Shown here piece by piece: positions 21,462-33,700 of a DNA stretch of 64,000 nt (position 1 is its first letter; every line of letters begins with the position of its first letter). Both the position numbers and the translations under genes were made by a program. Source of the DNA: Acanthosepion esculentum (lineage: Eukaryota > Mollusca > Cephalopoda > Sepiida > Sepiidae); contig OZ038517.1 of the NCBI GenBank assembly GCA_964036315.1, positions 51,393,955-51,457,954 of the forward strand. The letters run 5' to 3'. The notes under the pieces were generated by a model, which was not told the origin of the DNA, ran no database searches, and saw only the letters and a program-made list of their open reading frames with translations.

Positions 21462-21470
<9 letters not shown>
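20955..21470 (-). pseudogene. Jockey/RTE-like LINE, ORF2 C-terminal part
   Basis: Across frames the minus strand reads SVYRAVILTTVFYGSESW, QLDAFHKRCLR, CQDKISNLGLF and FRWAGPVIRMSDDRMPKK. This is the known stretch after the reverse transcriptase of many animal LINEs. At least two frameshifts and stops are present. It continues to about 20955 with weak sense (LERHLIPRDNE, LNHLREN). The 5' part is cut at the (TA)n tract. Confidence 0.75.

Positions 21471-21527
<57 letters not shown>
21466..21527. repeat. (TA)n microsatellite
   Basis: Pure TA. Confidence 0.97.
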
Positions 21528-21529
<2 letters not shown>

Positions 21530-22143
21530 CATAACAAAATACAAAATTATCTTCTATGGAGATAGATCTATTTCAACCAACGCGAAGTATGTCAGTCTTA
21601 TTCAACCCCGGTGTATGGAATGTATTCATGTCGGAATTAGCGATTTAAAATTTAACTTTGACAGCAGTCGAAAAATTGATACAGAATCTACCCAATTCGA
21701 TGTCTCGGCCAGACGAAATGCTCGAGTGGATGATAAGGGGAGGGGGGAAGGTATCAGTCCTAAAGGGAAGAGGCTCCACAAAATCAACCCGGATATTAAC
21801 CTTATGACCCTAAATTGGGGTTATATGAAGACGGAGGTGTTGATTTGAAACTGAAAAAGGGCCGAAAAGGTTTTTTTATATACAATATATATAAAGTTAA
21901 TTTCCTACATAAAAAAATAACATATTATACTTACAAAAGAGATATATTAACAAGATTTACAATAAATCATACTTAGATAATTTTTATCAAGTAAGGATAC
22001 ATTTAAAAAATTTATATTAAAGAATAAAAAAATATAAAGATAAAATAAATTTCCATTTATAACTTTAAAGATAAGTTAAATTATTAAGAAAATCAAACCG
22101 TACCAAGTATATTAAAAAAAAGACATGGATAAAGAGGTGTAAG

Positions 22144-22147
<4 letters not shown>
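21528..22147. other. no gene recognised; one 77-codon frame
   Basis: A plus-strand frame at 21615-21848 has no motif I recognise. The rest is very AT-rich (21860-22110). Confidence 0.4.

Positions 22148-22217
<70 letters not shown>
22148..22217. repeat. (TA)n microsatellite
   Basis: Pure TA. Confidence 0.97.
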
Positions 22218-22218
<1 letters not shown>

Positions 22219-22555
22219 CAATCCAATAAAACCAAGAGTGATGGAAGAAAAATATTTAATTCATAGTAATTGAAACCTTAAAATATGCCATTTAAGAAAC
22301 AATGATGGAATTTTCATTTTTAAAAAATTACGTCCTGTAGATGGCGTCCTCCTGTACGAATGCATTCTTGAAATCTGCTGTTGAGATTCCTCATTGACTG
22401 CTGCAACATCTCAGCTGGGATACTGTGAATTTCATTCTCGTTACTAAAATGGCGAAATGTTTACTTGCTCAAGGTCATTGTCTCGCAGTGTTGCCACTTG
22501 CTCATGTCTGGCAATACGCACTTCAAAAATTCCCGTTTTTTGGGGTCACCCTATA
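22218..22555 (-). mobile_element. mariner-type relic with transposase C-terminus
   Basis: The minus strand starts agggtgaccccaaaaaacgg at a TA, as a mariner-type TIR. Inside it reads ENEIHSIPAEMLQQSMRNLN then SRFQECIRTGGRHLQDVIF and a stop (about 22432-22327), the usual end of such transposases. Most of the gene is deleted, and the left TIR is not recognisable. Confidence 0.72.
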
Positions 22556-22589
22556 TATATATCACCCTATATATATATATAGGACTTTT

Positions 22590-23240
22590 TTTTAAATGAA
22601 AATCTTTCTTGAAGCTTTTATTTTAGTTTTAATTTCAAGTTAACAGATTAAATTTAACGTATCCAATAAGTGATGTATTTTGCTGCATTTCAAAACTAAT
22701 TTTAAATTAATCTAAATTCACTGGAAGGAATTTTTTTAAATTAGCTGATTAGCTCCATTTTTGTGCTGTCTTCCATCGCAATGTAATATACTTTACAAAA
22801 AATTCTTCCAAAAATAAAAGATACTTCATTTGGGGAATGTTAACTGATGTATAATTAATATGATCTGAAAAAAATATTATTTACTTTAAGTTTAAATATC
22901 AAAGAAATATATTTTTTAAAACGCCGGTAGCTGTTTATTTAAGTTGTTGGCATGTTTATAGCCTGATGACATAAGGATGTTTATATAATTTTGTTCTACG
23001 CAGACTTTATCTGAAAAAATAATTGAAGAATATAACGTGATCGCCTTTTTTATATAATTTATATATGGATTATTCAGTACTTAAACTCAGTAATGTTTAA
23101 AATTTATGAAAATACTCTCTGTAATCTAATGTTTCATTGAATTTTGGATACTTTGGCTTAAAATCTACTATATTTATCGCTCTTATTTTCTGCTTATATC
23201 GTTTATAGACATCCGTATCTACAAAAATCGGCACATACAA
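22590..23240. other. no gene recognised; AT-rich
   Basis: Very AT-rich, no open frames of note, no tandem repeats seen. Confidence 0.5.
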
Positions 23241-23272
23241 GACTGATTCACGATTCTTTAAAAAAATTAGTG

Positions 23273-23334
23273 TTGTTATGTATTTGTTTTAAAAAGCTAC
23301 GTAAACAGTGAATTTAAAACAAATACATAACAAC
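23273..23334. repeat. 22-bp perfect inverted repeat (hairpin)
   Basis: gttgttatgtatttgttttaaa is mirrored perfectly after a loop of about 18 nt, ending ataacaac. It could be a small foldback element. Confidence 0.8.
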
Positions 23335-23464
23335 GTTTATTAAAATAAAACAGGTGTCTACGAAAAATTGTCCTTTTGCAACTCCGCTGTTTTTTTTCTT
23401 TGTTTTTCGGGCACGAAAATCTGTTTGCCTTACTTTCACTTGTAATTAAAACTGTGCTATGATC

Positions 23465-23640
23465 CAGAATGGTGATGATATTTCATCATTCTAAAAACCT
23501 TTCCACCAGTAGCGATTGATGAGAAGGATATTTCATCATCCTGGAAATATAGATGAAAATTTCATCACCTAAAACAACCCGGCCACCATATGATGATGAT
23601 GATATTTATCATTCTAAAATCTGAAATTTCATCATTATAA
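23465..23640. repeat. degenerate tcatcat-rich repeat
   Basis: atttcatcat words recur five times with gatgatgat between; period irregular. Confidence 0.6.
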
Positions 23641-23654
23641 AAACGACCCTTCCA

Positions 23655-23866
23655 CCACAAGCGAAGTCAAGTAGAGTAGTTCTAGTAAAAAGGAACAACA
23701 CTGACGTATCTCCTTCGCTCCGTAAAAATCCATAGTTAACGGTCTCAAACCGACCCTTCCACCACAAGCAAAGTCAGTAGAGTAGTTCTAGTAAAAAGGA
23801 ACAACACTGACGTATCTTCTTCGCTCCGTAAAAATTCATAGTTAACGGTCTCAAACGCAACCCTTA
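23655..23866. repeat. tandem duplication of about 105 bp
   Basis: ccaccacaagcgaagtcaag to ggtctcaaac occurs twice in direct order (from about 23653 and 23758) with very few differences, so it is recent. Confidence 0.88.
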
Positions 23867-23869
23867 ACA

Positions 23870-24587
23870 ACGAAATTCTCGGAACAATCAAAAACATGTA
23901 AGCACAAACTTTTAAAGAAACAAAAGCGACAATAACACCGAGAACATTTTTGACACATACTATACCAATATTGTAATTGACATCACGAAAAGAAAAATGC
24001 ACATTCTTGTCATTAATTTCAACACGTCTCAAAGTCTTATAGTTGTTTGTTATTGTTCTACGTTTTATTCATTGCATTTTCAGTAAAAAAAGAGAAAAGG
24101 AATCCTCTATTTACTACAAATATAATAACAACGGGGAATTGTGGTTAGATCAATGACTACGAACGTGGGGTGCATGCCCCACAGGTGGGGTATGTTAATA
24201 TTTTGGTGGGGCATGCGTAGGATGTGCACCCTTCGGCTACATTTTGCATTATTATCTCATGATTAAAATGATCAAAGTACATTACATAATAAGCTTTCAT
24301 TCAAATATTTTATAATTCTGTCTTTCAGTTCTCCATTATATGTTTTGAAAAAATATATATTTAACTGTCTTTTCGTTTTTTTTTTTTTTTAATTTTTCTC
24401 TTTCATGGACGCCATGGCCTTTGGAGGCTTGTTAATGGCCTTTTAAACTTCCTTCACGTGAATTGCAGTAAAATTTTGAATATTCGAAGAATCAAATATT
24501 ACAGTGGGTGTGTGTGTGGTGGGGAATCAGAATTTTTATTGCTTCAAACGTTATTGCCAGTGGATATCCGTGTTTGAAATAGACGCC

Positions 24588-24590
<3 letters not shown>
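23870..24590. other. no gene recognised
   Basis: Contains a small GC-rich inverted motif, gcatgccccacaggtggggt (about 24172-24191), and gtggggcatgcg at 24211. Otherwise AT-rich. A hAT-like MITE is possible but not shown. Confidence 0.4.

Positions 24591-24591
<1 letters not shown>

Positions 24592-24631
<40 letters not shown>
24592..24631. repeat. (TA)n microsatellite
   Basis: Pure TA. Confidence 0.95.
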
Positions 24632-24634
<3 letters not shown>

Positions 24635-24794
24635 AACAAATAAATTATACCACAGAATTTATATTTAGTTTAAAAATGACGGAGCGCATTCTTTTTCTTT
24701 CAAAGGAAGCTTTTTTGTCCAACACTTCTTAAGAATGGTTCGTTGGAAGAAAAAAAAAACATACAAAAAAAAAACGAAAAAAAAAAAACAATAA

Positions 24795-24992
24795 ATCGAT
24801 GTCAATCAGCTCCTGGTGAGCATATAAAAACATTCTTCTCACGATCCACACATGCGACACAGAGAACGAAGAATGTTTTCCTTCTGTCTGCACAAAGTCA
24901 GTCCGCCGGGAAGCTTTATATGAACAGCTTCTAAAATACGTCCTTATTTACCCCCTCCTCCTGGAAGCGGGAGGGGGTAAATAAGGACGTAA
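24795..24992. repeat. dispersed repeat C, copy 2, with terminal hairpin
   Basis: Matches 17985-18178. At the right end acgtccttatttacccccts-like sequence is mirrored as gggggtaaataaggacgt (24937-24992), a hairpin which copy 1 has only in degraded form. Confidence 0.75.
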
Positions 24993-25256
24993 TGTTTCCT
25001 TTTAGAGAAAAGGAACGTTCTCCCTCATTTTTAAAACAATGTTTGAAGTAGACCAATGTTTCCCAACCTTTTCTCAACCAGCGCCCCCTTTGGGCACAAA
25101 CTTTTTGTCAATGCCTTTGTCAAATTAAATTTCAAATATTATACTAAATTCATCTTTCATAACAAGATAATACTTAGGCATTAGTGCAAAAATAACGTTA
25201 ATACCGTTTTCATTTCTATTAGAAATGCCAATGATTAAAATCCTAAAAAAAAAACT

Positions 25257-26036
25257 TTTATTTGATAGCTTATGTGAACGTTTTCAATGCAATGGTTGAC
25301 TTTGGTGCTTACTGGCTAAGGCTCTTACTCTAGGTTTATTTGATAGCTTATGTGAACGTTTTCAATGCAATGGTTGACTTTTGTGCTTACTGGCTAAGGC
25401 TCTTACTCTAGGTTTATTTGATAGCTTATGTGAACGTTTTCAATGCAATGGTTGACTTTGGTGCTTACTGGCTAAGGCTCTTACTCTAGGTTTATTTGAT
25501 AGCTTATGTGAACGTTTTCAATGCAATGGTTGACTTTGGTGCTTACTGGCTAAGGCTCTTACTCTAGGTTTATTTGATAGCTTATGTGAACGTTTTCAAT
25601 GCAATGGTTGACTTTGGTGCTTACTGGCTAAGGCTCTTACTCTAGGTTTATTTGATAGCTTATCGGAACGTTTTCAATGCAATGGTTAACTTTGGTGCTT
25701 ACTGGCTAAGGCTCTTACTCTAGGTTTATTTGATAGCTTATCGGAACGTTTTCAATGCAATGGTTGACTTTGGTGCTTACTGGCTAAGGCTCTTACTCTA
25801 GATTTATTTGATAGCTTATCGGAACGTTTTCAATGCAATGGTTGACTTTGGTGCTTACTGGCTAAGGCTCTTACTCTAGGTTTATTTGATAGCTTATCTC
25901 AATGTTTTCAATGCAATGGTTGACTTTGGTGCTTACTGGCTAAGGCTCTTACTCTAGGTTTATTTGATAGCTTATCTCAATGTTTTCAATGCAATGGTTG
26001 ACTTTGGTGCTTACTGGTTAAGGCTCTCACTCTAGG
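25257..26036. repeat. 78-bp tandem repeat, ten units
   Basis: tttgatagcttatgtgaacg recurs at 25261, 25339, 25417, 25495, 25573, 25651, 25729, 25807, 25885 and 25963. Units 6-8 carry tcggaacg and 9-10 tctcaatg in place of tgtgaacg, so blocks of neighbouring units were copied together. It lies wholly inside the hAT element. Confidence 0.95.
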
Positions 26037-26045
26037 TTCCATGCT

Positions 26046-26324
26046 TCAAAGAAGTACTCGTACATCACCTTGTTTTGTAATTTGCAGGTGGTTTCTTTGT
26101 TTAATAAGAAGCTGTGTAACTGCGTTGAAACCACATTCAGCCATATAGGAAGTTGAAAAAGCAATGAAGAAAAGTTTGATAGCTTTCCACAGCATTTTTA
26201 GAAATTCCCTTTTGTAGCCAATATTGAATAATTTTTGAAAATCTGAAAAAATGGATACATGCCCACCGCCACCTGAGTATGTCCACCATCCCCCAAATGA
26301 AATTAAAAAAATCCAGTGGCCCAT
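26046..26324 (-). pseudogene. hAT transposase, C-terminal dimerisation region
   Basis: A 92-codon frame ending in SYMAECGFNAVTQLLIKQRN then HLQITKQGDVRVLL, which matches the conserved hAT C-terminal block (family pattern S.YL.E.GFSAV...K.RN.L...DLR). The upstream residues (MGHWIFLISF...) are from non-coding sequence near the TIR. The DDE core and BED finger are missing. Confidence 0.8.
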
Positions 26325-26486
26325 TTCAACATAACAGAGCCCACAATGGGGCTGCTATCGCCCACTTTGGGAAACACTGAAATAGACGTGCCTTTTTTTA
26401 ACAGTGTGTATTAAGACTACAGGCCCTCGCACCCGAGAAAACTTAATAAAGAAAATGTGCTCTCCGACAAAACTGATGCGTGTGAA

Positions 26487-26845
26487 GTGTGCATAAGGGT
26501 GCAGTGTGCATAAGTGTACAATGTGCATAAGGGTGCAGTGTGCATAAGTGTACAATGTACGTAAGGGTGCAGTGTGCATAAGGGTGCAATATGCATAAGG
26601 GTACAATGTACATAAGGATGCAGTGTGCATAAGGATACAATGTGCACAAGGGTGCAATGTGCATACGGGTACAATGTGCATAAGGGTGCAGTGTTCATAA
26701 TGGTTCAGTGTGCACAAGAGTACAATGTGCATAAGGGTGCAGTGTGCATGAGGGTTCAGTGTGCATAAGGGTACGATGTGCATAAGGGCACAGTGTGCAT
26801 AAGGGTGCAGTGTGCATAAGGGTGCAGTGTGCATGAGGATGCAGT
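26487..26845. repeat. 17-bp minisatellite, about 21 units
   Basis: Unit gtgtgcataagggtgca with variants ending gtaca. The period of 17 keeps several minus-strand frames open, giving His/Leu/Cys-rich products that I do not accept as genes. Confidence 0.93.
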
Positions 26846-26899
26846 ATAGAGAAATGCGCGTGTGAGTGTTGTGAAACGCCAATCGAAATTTGAGTATTT

Positions 26900-28058
26900 G
26901 TTCGTCTGCCTCTCTTTCTATGAGGGGCTAGTTCTTATAGAGGTCCGTGACTAAAGAAGTCCATGTCTAAAAAAAAAAAAAAAGAAAAGGTTAACAACCA
27001 CTGATTTAATCTGAAGAAGTCCTTTGGACGGACGAAACATATATTCTTTTCTATTTCGTCATTTAATAATATTTTATTACTTGGGTACTATCAAGTTTTT
27101 CTGACTCCTAATGTCCGTCCTTTTACTAAATTTCAGCCAATACATGTTTTTTTTATTTTGTCATTCATACCCACCATTTGTCTGGTATATAGAAATTTGT
27201 GTATTTAGCCAGTAAATTCTCTTTTAGGCATGTCTAATTAAATATATTACAAGCATTATGCCTGCTTATTTTTAGCATAATCCGTTCATATTCACGAATA
27301 TTTACCCGTGTATTACAATCAAATAATACAAGAAATGCACTGTAATAGTGAAAATCGCTTTTATTTCCCGAGGACTTTTCATCTCGTTCTGAGATCATCA
27401 TCAGGGGTGCAACTGGTAGAACAATAACTATGTATAGGTATCTATTACTGATTTTTGTCTCTTTACGTTTAAATGCAACGGCTGACAGTTATGCTTTAGC
27501 ATTCATTAGAACGTGAAAAAAATTATCCATTATGGAAATTTTTTTATTTTATTTTGGAATTTCATGGGCGTGAAAACTGTTCTTTTTATAGGCATTTTAG
27601 AAAATTATTACAATATTCGTAGCTCTTTTTATTCAGTGTCGGATTCAATTTTTTAATGTAGATTGCTTCAAGGATCTGTAGTTTTAATTTGTTATATAAA
27701 TTGTGTATATCCTATATTCTACGACATAGTAAATTTAAATAATTTTTGAAGAAGTTTTAAAATGGCTTCATATAGAATGTCGATGCTCATCAAGAGTTAG
27801 AAATGAGTAAAGGTCGCTCGGGAGACTACTGAGACTGCGCAGTTAGTACTGGCGGTTTAATCAGCCAATCAATGTCGGCCGTTCTCAGCTGAATCTTTTA
27901 CGGCCTGAACAAATAGTAAGTTTTGGGTCAGTGTTCTAGATATAATGAAACGTAGATAATCTTTGACCTTTTCCTTAACATTCAGAGTTAGAAAAAGCAC
28001 GACTAAAGTTTGAGTGAGAACTGGTCTCACCGAAGCAATGATAGAAGCAAGAAGAGGG
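26900..28058. other. no gene recognised; two hammerhead-like cores
   Basis: At 27011-27038 the plus strand reads ctgaagaagtcctttggacg then gacgaaac. On the minus strand at about 27412-27370 it reads ctgatgatgatctcagaacg then agatgaaaagtc. Both have the order of hammerhead elements but extra core residues. The surroundings resemble PLE terminal sequence (polyA at 26969-26983, aataatattttatta). Confidence 0.4.
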
Positions 28059-28059
28059 A

Positions 28060-28087
28060 AGAAATGAAGAAGAGAAGAAAGAGAGAT

Positions 28088-28118
<31 letters not shown>

Positions 28119-31100
28119 AGCAATGCGAGAAAAAAGCATAGCGTAAAAGAGAAAAAAATGAAATAAAAAGAGATAGAGAGAAGAAGAGAATGGGAGAATG
28201 AAATAGAGAACAGGAATGAGAACATAGAAAGTAATTTGAGGAAAAAAAACGTCGGAATTAAAGAATAACAGTTACGTAAATACACACTACTTGAAAATCA
28301 ATGCGGTAACATTCGAAAGTACTCGGGGGGGGGGTTCCAGAATATTCTATTCACATCGTATTCGTTTAGTGAGGATTAAGTAGAGAAGGAAGGAAGAGAA
28401 GGAAAAAAAGAGAAAAAAGAGATGAGGAAAGAAGGAAAAAAGAGGGAAAAAAGAAGAAAGACAATAGAGAATGAGAGAAAAGAAAGAGAAGAGAGGAGAA
28501 AGAAAAATAGAAGGATAAAAGAGGTGAGAAGAGAGAGAGAAGAGAAAGGAAAAGATGAGGGGAGAAGCAAAGTAGAGAAGGATAAAATGAGATGAGAGAG
28601 AAGAAGAGAAAGAAAATAGACGAGGGAAAAGCCAAGGAGAGAAGGATAAAAGAAGTGAGACGAGAGAGGAGAAGGGAAAAGAAAGAGATGATGGAAGAAG
28701 GAAAGAAATGAAGAAAAAAATGAGTGAGACGAGAGAGGAGAAGAGAAAGGAAAGACACGAGGGGGAAAAAAAGAAAGAAGAGAAGTATAAAAGATGTGTG
28801 ATGAGAGAGAAGATAAATGAAGATGAGGGAAGAAAGAAAGAAGAGAAGGTAAAAGTAGTGAGACGAGAGAGAAGAGAAAGGAATGAGACGATGGAAGAAG
28901 GAAAGAAGAGAAGGATAAAAGAAGAGAGACGAGAGAGAAGAGAAAGGAAAGAGACGAGGGAAGAAGGAAAGAATAGAAGGTAAAAGCAGTGAGACGAGAG
29001 AGAAAAGAGAAAGGAAAGATACGGGGGAAAAAGGAAAGAAGAGAAGGATAAAAGAGAGACGAGAGAGAAGAGAAAGTAAAGAGACGAGGGAAAAGGGAAA
29101 GAAGAGAAGGTAAAAGTAGTGAGACGAGAGAGAAAAGAGAAAGGAAAGAGATGAGGGAAGAAGGAAAGAAGAGAAGGATAAAAGTAGTGAGACGAGAGAG
29201 AAGAGAAAGGAATGAGACGATGGAAGAAGGAAAGAAGAGAAGGATAAAAGAAGAGAGACGAGAGAGAAGAGAAAGGAAAGAGACGAGGGAAGAAGGAAAG
29301 AATAGAAGGTAAAAGCAGTGAGACGAGAGAGAAAAGAGAAAGGAAAGATACGGGGGAAAAAGGAAAGAAGAGAAGGATAAAAGAGAGACGAGAGAGAAGA
29401 GAAAGTAAAGAGACGAGGAAAAAGGGAAAGAAGAGAAGGTAAAAGTAGTGAGACGAGAGAGAAAAGAGATAGGAAAGAGATGAGAGAAGAAGGAAAGAAG
29501 AGAAGGATAAAAGAAGAGAGACGAGAGAGAAGAGAAAGTAAAGAGACGAGGGAAAAGGGAAAGAAGAGAAGGTAAAAGTAGTGAGACGAGAGAGAAAAGA
29601 GAAAGGAAAGAGATGAGGGAAGAAGGAAAGAAGAGAAGGATAAAAGTAGTGAGACGAGAGAGAAGAGAAAGGAATGAGACGATGGAAGAAGGAAAGAAGA
29701 GAAGGATAAAAGAAGAGAGACGAGAGAGAAGAGAAAGGAAAGAGACGAGGGAAGAAGGAAAGAATAGAAGGTAAAAGCAGTGAGACGAGAGAGAAAAGAG
29801 AAAGGAAAGATACGGGGGAAAAAGGAAAGAAGAGAAGGATAAAAGAGAGACGAGAGAGAAGAGAAAGTAAAGAGACGAGGAAAAAGGGAAAGAAGAGAAG
29901 GTAAAAGTAGTGAGACGAGAGAGAAAAGAGATAGGAAAGAGATGAGAGAAGAAGGAAAGAAGAGAAGGATAAAAGAAGAGAGACGAGAGAGAAGAGAAAG
30001 TAAAGAGACGAGGGAAAAGGGAAAGAAGAGAAGGTAAAAGTAGTGAGACGAGAGAGAAAAGAGAAAGGAAAGAGATGAGGGAAGAAGGAAAGAAGAGAAG
30101 GATAAAAGTAGTGAGACGAGAGAGAAGAGAAAGGAAAGAGACGAGGGAAGAAGGAAAGAAGAGAAGGATAAAAGAAGAGAGACGAGAGAGAAGAGAAAGG
30201 AAAGAGACGAGGGAAGAAGGAAAGAAGAGAAGGATAAAAGAAGAGAGACGAGAGAGAAGAGAAAGGAAAGAGACGAGGGAGAAGGAAAGAAGAGAAGGAT
30301 AAAAGAAGAGAGACGGGAGAGAAGAGAAAGGAAAGAGACGAGGGAAGAAGGAAAGAAGAGAAGGTAAAAGCAGTGAGACGAGAGAGAAAAGAGAAAGGAA
30401 AGAGATGAGGGAAGAAGGAAAGAAGAGAAGGATAAAAGAAGAGAGACGAGAGAGAAGAGAAAGGAAAAAGACGAGGGAAGAAGGAAAGAAGAGAAGGTAA
30501 AAGCAGTGAGACGAGAGAGAAAAGAGAAAGGAAAGATACGAGGGAAAAAGGAAGGAACAGAAGGATAAAAGAGAGACGAGAGAGAAGAGAAAGTAAAGAG
30601 ACGGGGGAAAAGGGAAAGAAGAGAAGGTAAAAGTAGTGAGACGAGAGAGAAAAGAGAAAGGAAAGAGATGAGAGAAGAAGGAAAGAAGAGAAGGATAAAA
30701 GAAGAGAGACGAGAGAGAAGAGAAAGTAAAGAGACGAGGGAAAAGGGAAAGAAGAGAAGGTAAAAGTAGTGAGACGAGAGAGAAAAGAGAAAGGAAAGAG
30801 ATGAGGGAAGAAGGAAAGAAGAGAAGGATAAAAGAAGAGAAACGAGAGAGAAGAGAAAGGAAAGAGACGAGGGAAGAAGGAAAGAAGAGAAGGTAAAAGC
30901 AGTGAGACGAGAGAGTAAAGAGAAAGGAAAGAGACGAGGGAAGAAAGAAAGAAGAGAAGGATAAAAGAAGAGAGACGAGAGAGAAGAGAAAGGAAAGAGA
31001 CGAGGGAAGAAGGAACGAATTGAAGGTAAAAGCAGTGAGACGAGAGAGAAAAGAGAAAGGAAAGATACCAGGGAAAAAGGAAAGAAGAGAAGGATAAAAG

Positions 31101-33700
31101 AGAGACGAGAGAGAAGAGAAAGTAAAGAGACGAGGGAAAAGGGAAAGAAGAGAAGGTAAAAGTAGTGAGACGAGAGAGAAAAGAGAAAGGAAAGAGATGA
31201 GGGATGAAGAAAAGAAGAGAAGGATAAATGTAGTGAGACGAGAGAGAAGAGAAAGGAATGAGACGAGGGAAGAAGGAAAGAAGAGAAGGATAAAAGAAGA
31301 GAGACGAGAGAGAAGAGAAAGGAAAGAGACGAGGGAAGAAGGAAAGAATTGAAGGTAAAAGCAGTGAGACGAGAGAGAAAAGAGAAAGGAAAGATACCAG
31401 GGAAAAAGGAAAGAAGAGAAGGATAAAAGAGAGACGAGAGAGAAGAGAAAGTAAAGAGACGAGGGAAAAGGGAAAGAAGAGAAGGTAAAAGTAGTGAGAC
31501 GAGAGAGAAAAGAGAAAGGAAAGAGATGAGAGAAGAAGGAAAGAAGAGAAGGATAAAAGAAGAGAGACGAGAGAGAAGAGAAAGTAAAGAGACGAGGGAA
31601 AAGGGAAAGAAGAGAAGGTAAAAGTAGTGAGACGAGAGAGAAAAGAGAAAGGAAAGAGATGAGGGAAGAAGGAAAGAAGAGAAGGATAAATGTAGTGAGA
31701 CGAGAGAGAAGAGAAAGGAATGAGACGAGGGAAGAAGGAAAGAAGAGAAGGATAAAAGAAGAGAGACGAGAGAGAAGAGAAAGGAAAGAGACGAGGGAAG
31801 AAGGAAAGAAGAGAAGGATAAAAGAAGAGAGACGAGAGAGAAGAGAAAGGAAAGAGACGAGGGAAGAAGGAAAGAAGAGAAGGTAAAAGCAGTGAGACGA
31901 GAGAGAAAAGAGATAGGAAAGAGATGAGAGAAGAAGGAAAGAAGAGAAGGATAAAAGAGAGACGAGAGAGAAGAGAAAGTAAAGAGACGAGGGAAAAGGG
32001 AAAGAAGAGAAGGTAAAAGTAGTGAGACGAGAGAGAAAAGAGAAAGGAAAGAGATGAGGGAAGAAGGAAAGAAGAGAAGGATAAAAGTAGTGAGACGAGA
32101 GAGAAGAGAAAGGAAAGAGACGAGGGAAGAAGGAAAGAAGAGAAGGATAAAAGAAGAGAGACGAGAGAGAAGAGAAAGGAAAGAGACGAGGGAAGAAGGA
32201 AAGAAGAGAAGGTAAAAGCAGTGAGACGAGAGTGAAAAGAGAATGGAAAGATACGAGGGAAAAAGGAAAGAAGAGAAGGATAAAAGAGAGACGAGAGAGA
32301 AGAGAAATTAAAGAGACGAGGGAAAAGGGAAAGAAGAGAAGGTAAAAGTAGTGAGACGAGAGAGAAAAGAGAAAGGAAAGAGATGAGAGAAGAAAGAAAG
32401 AAGAGAAGGATAAAAGAAGAGAGACGAGAGAGAAGAGAAAGTAAAGAGACGAGGGAAAAGGGAAAGAAGAGAAGGTAAAAGTAGTGAGACGAGAGAGAAA
32501 AGAGAAAGGAAAGAGATGAGAGAAGAAGGAAAGAAGAGAAGGATAAAAGAAGAGAGACGAGAGAGAAGAGAAAGTAAAGAGACGAGGGAAAAGGGAAAGA
32601 AGAGAAGGTAAAAGTAGTGAGACGAGAGAGAAATGAAATGAAAGAGACGAGGGGAAAAGGAAAGAAGAGAAGGGAAAAGCAGTGAGACGAGAGAGAAAAG
32701 AGAAAGGAAAGTGACGAGGGGAAAAGGAAAGAAGAGAAGGTAAAAGTAGTGAGGCGAGAGAGAAAAGAAAAAGGAAAGAGATGAGGGAAGAAGGAAAGAA
32801 GAGAAGGATAAAAGAAGAGAGACGAGAGAGAAGAGAAAGGAAAGAGACGAGGGAAGAAGGAAAGAAGAGAAGGTAAAAGCAGTGAGACGAGAGAGAAAAG
32901 AAAAAGGAAAGAGATGGTGAAAGAAGAGAAAGAAAAAAGAATAGTGAATAAAAGAAAGAAAACTGTAAAAAAGGACAGATTGACAAGAGAGAAGTGAGAC
33001 GAGAGAGAAGAGGAAGGAAAGAGACGAGGGAGAAAGGAAAGAAGAGAAGGTAAAAGTAGTGAGACCTGAGAGAAAAGGGAAAGGAAAGAGATGAAGGAAG
33101 AAGAAAAGAAGAGAAAGATAAAAGAGAGACGAGAGAGAAGAGAAAGGAAAGAGATGAGGGAAGAAGGAAAGAAGAGAAGGATAAAAGAAGAGAGACGAGA
33201 GAGGAGAGAAAGGAAAGAGACGAGGGAAGAAGGAAAGAAGAGAAGGTAAAAGTAGTGAGACGAGAGAAGAAAGAGAAAGGAAAGATACGAGGGAAGAAGG
33301 AAAGAAGAGAAGTAAAAGTAGTGAGAGAAGAGAGAAAAGAGAAAGGAAAGAGATGAGGGAAGAAGGAAAGAAGAGAAGGATAAAAGAAGATAGACGAGAG
33401 AGAAGAGAAAGGAAAGAGACGAGGGAATAAGGAAAGAGGAGAAAGTAAAAGTAGTGAGACGAGAGAAGAAAGAGAAAGGAAAGAGATGAGGGAAGAAGGA
33501 AAGAAGAGAAGGATAAGAGAATTGAGACGAGAGAGGAGAAGTGAAAGGAAAGAGATGGTGAAAGAAGGAAAGAAGAGAAAGAAAAAAAAATAGTGAATAA
33601 AAGAAAGAAAACTGTAAAAAAGGACAGATTGACAAGAGAGAAGGGAAGACGAGAAAAATTGAGAAGAGATTTATAAAAGAGACGAAAAGGAAAAAAGAAG
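28060..33700. repeat. 5.6-kb homopurine-rich minisatellite
   Basis: The plus strand is almost all A and G, built of units of about 62-66 bp around gagacgagagagaagagaaa, ggaaagagacgagggaagaa and ggaaagaagagaaggataaa. Unit starts at 30115, 30181 and 30247 give 66 bp. Variants (taaaagtagtgagacgagag, gagatgaggg) alternate in higher-order groups, roughly 80 units in all. It opens with (GA)n at about 28095-28119. The pyrimidine strand has almost no chance of a stop codon, which explains frames of 1815 and 1536 codons there. Confidence 0.95.

Larger units (their letters stand above)
25054..26379 (-). mobile_element. non-autonomous hAT transposon carrying a 78-bp tandem array
   Basis: The ends caatgtttcccaacc and, reverse-complemented, cagtgtttcccaaag are hAT-type TIRs. 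The flanks aagtagac (25046-25053) and aaatagac (26380-26387) form an 8-bp target duplication with one change, as hAT transposases make. Inside are ten 78-bp units and a C-terminal transposase fragment. The central catalytic part is absent. Confidence 0.88.

Noticed and set aside
21615..21848. Small hypothetical gene of 77 codons
   Set aside because: No motif, no splice or promoter context, and the position is between (TA)n tracts among relics; chance frames of this size are expected.
26355..26882. His/Cys/Leu-rich 175-codon frame that looks like a metal-binding repeat protein
   Set aside because: It is the translation of a 17-bp minisatellite; the same pattern appears in several frames.
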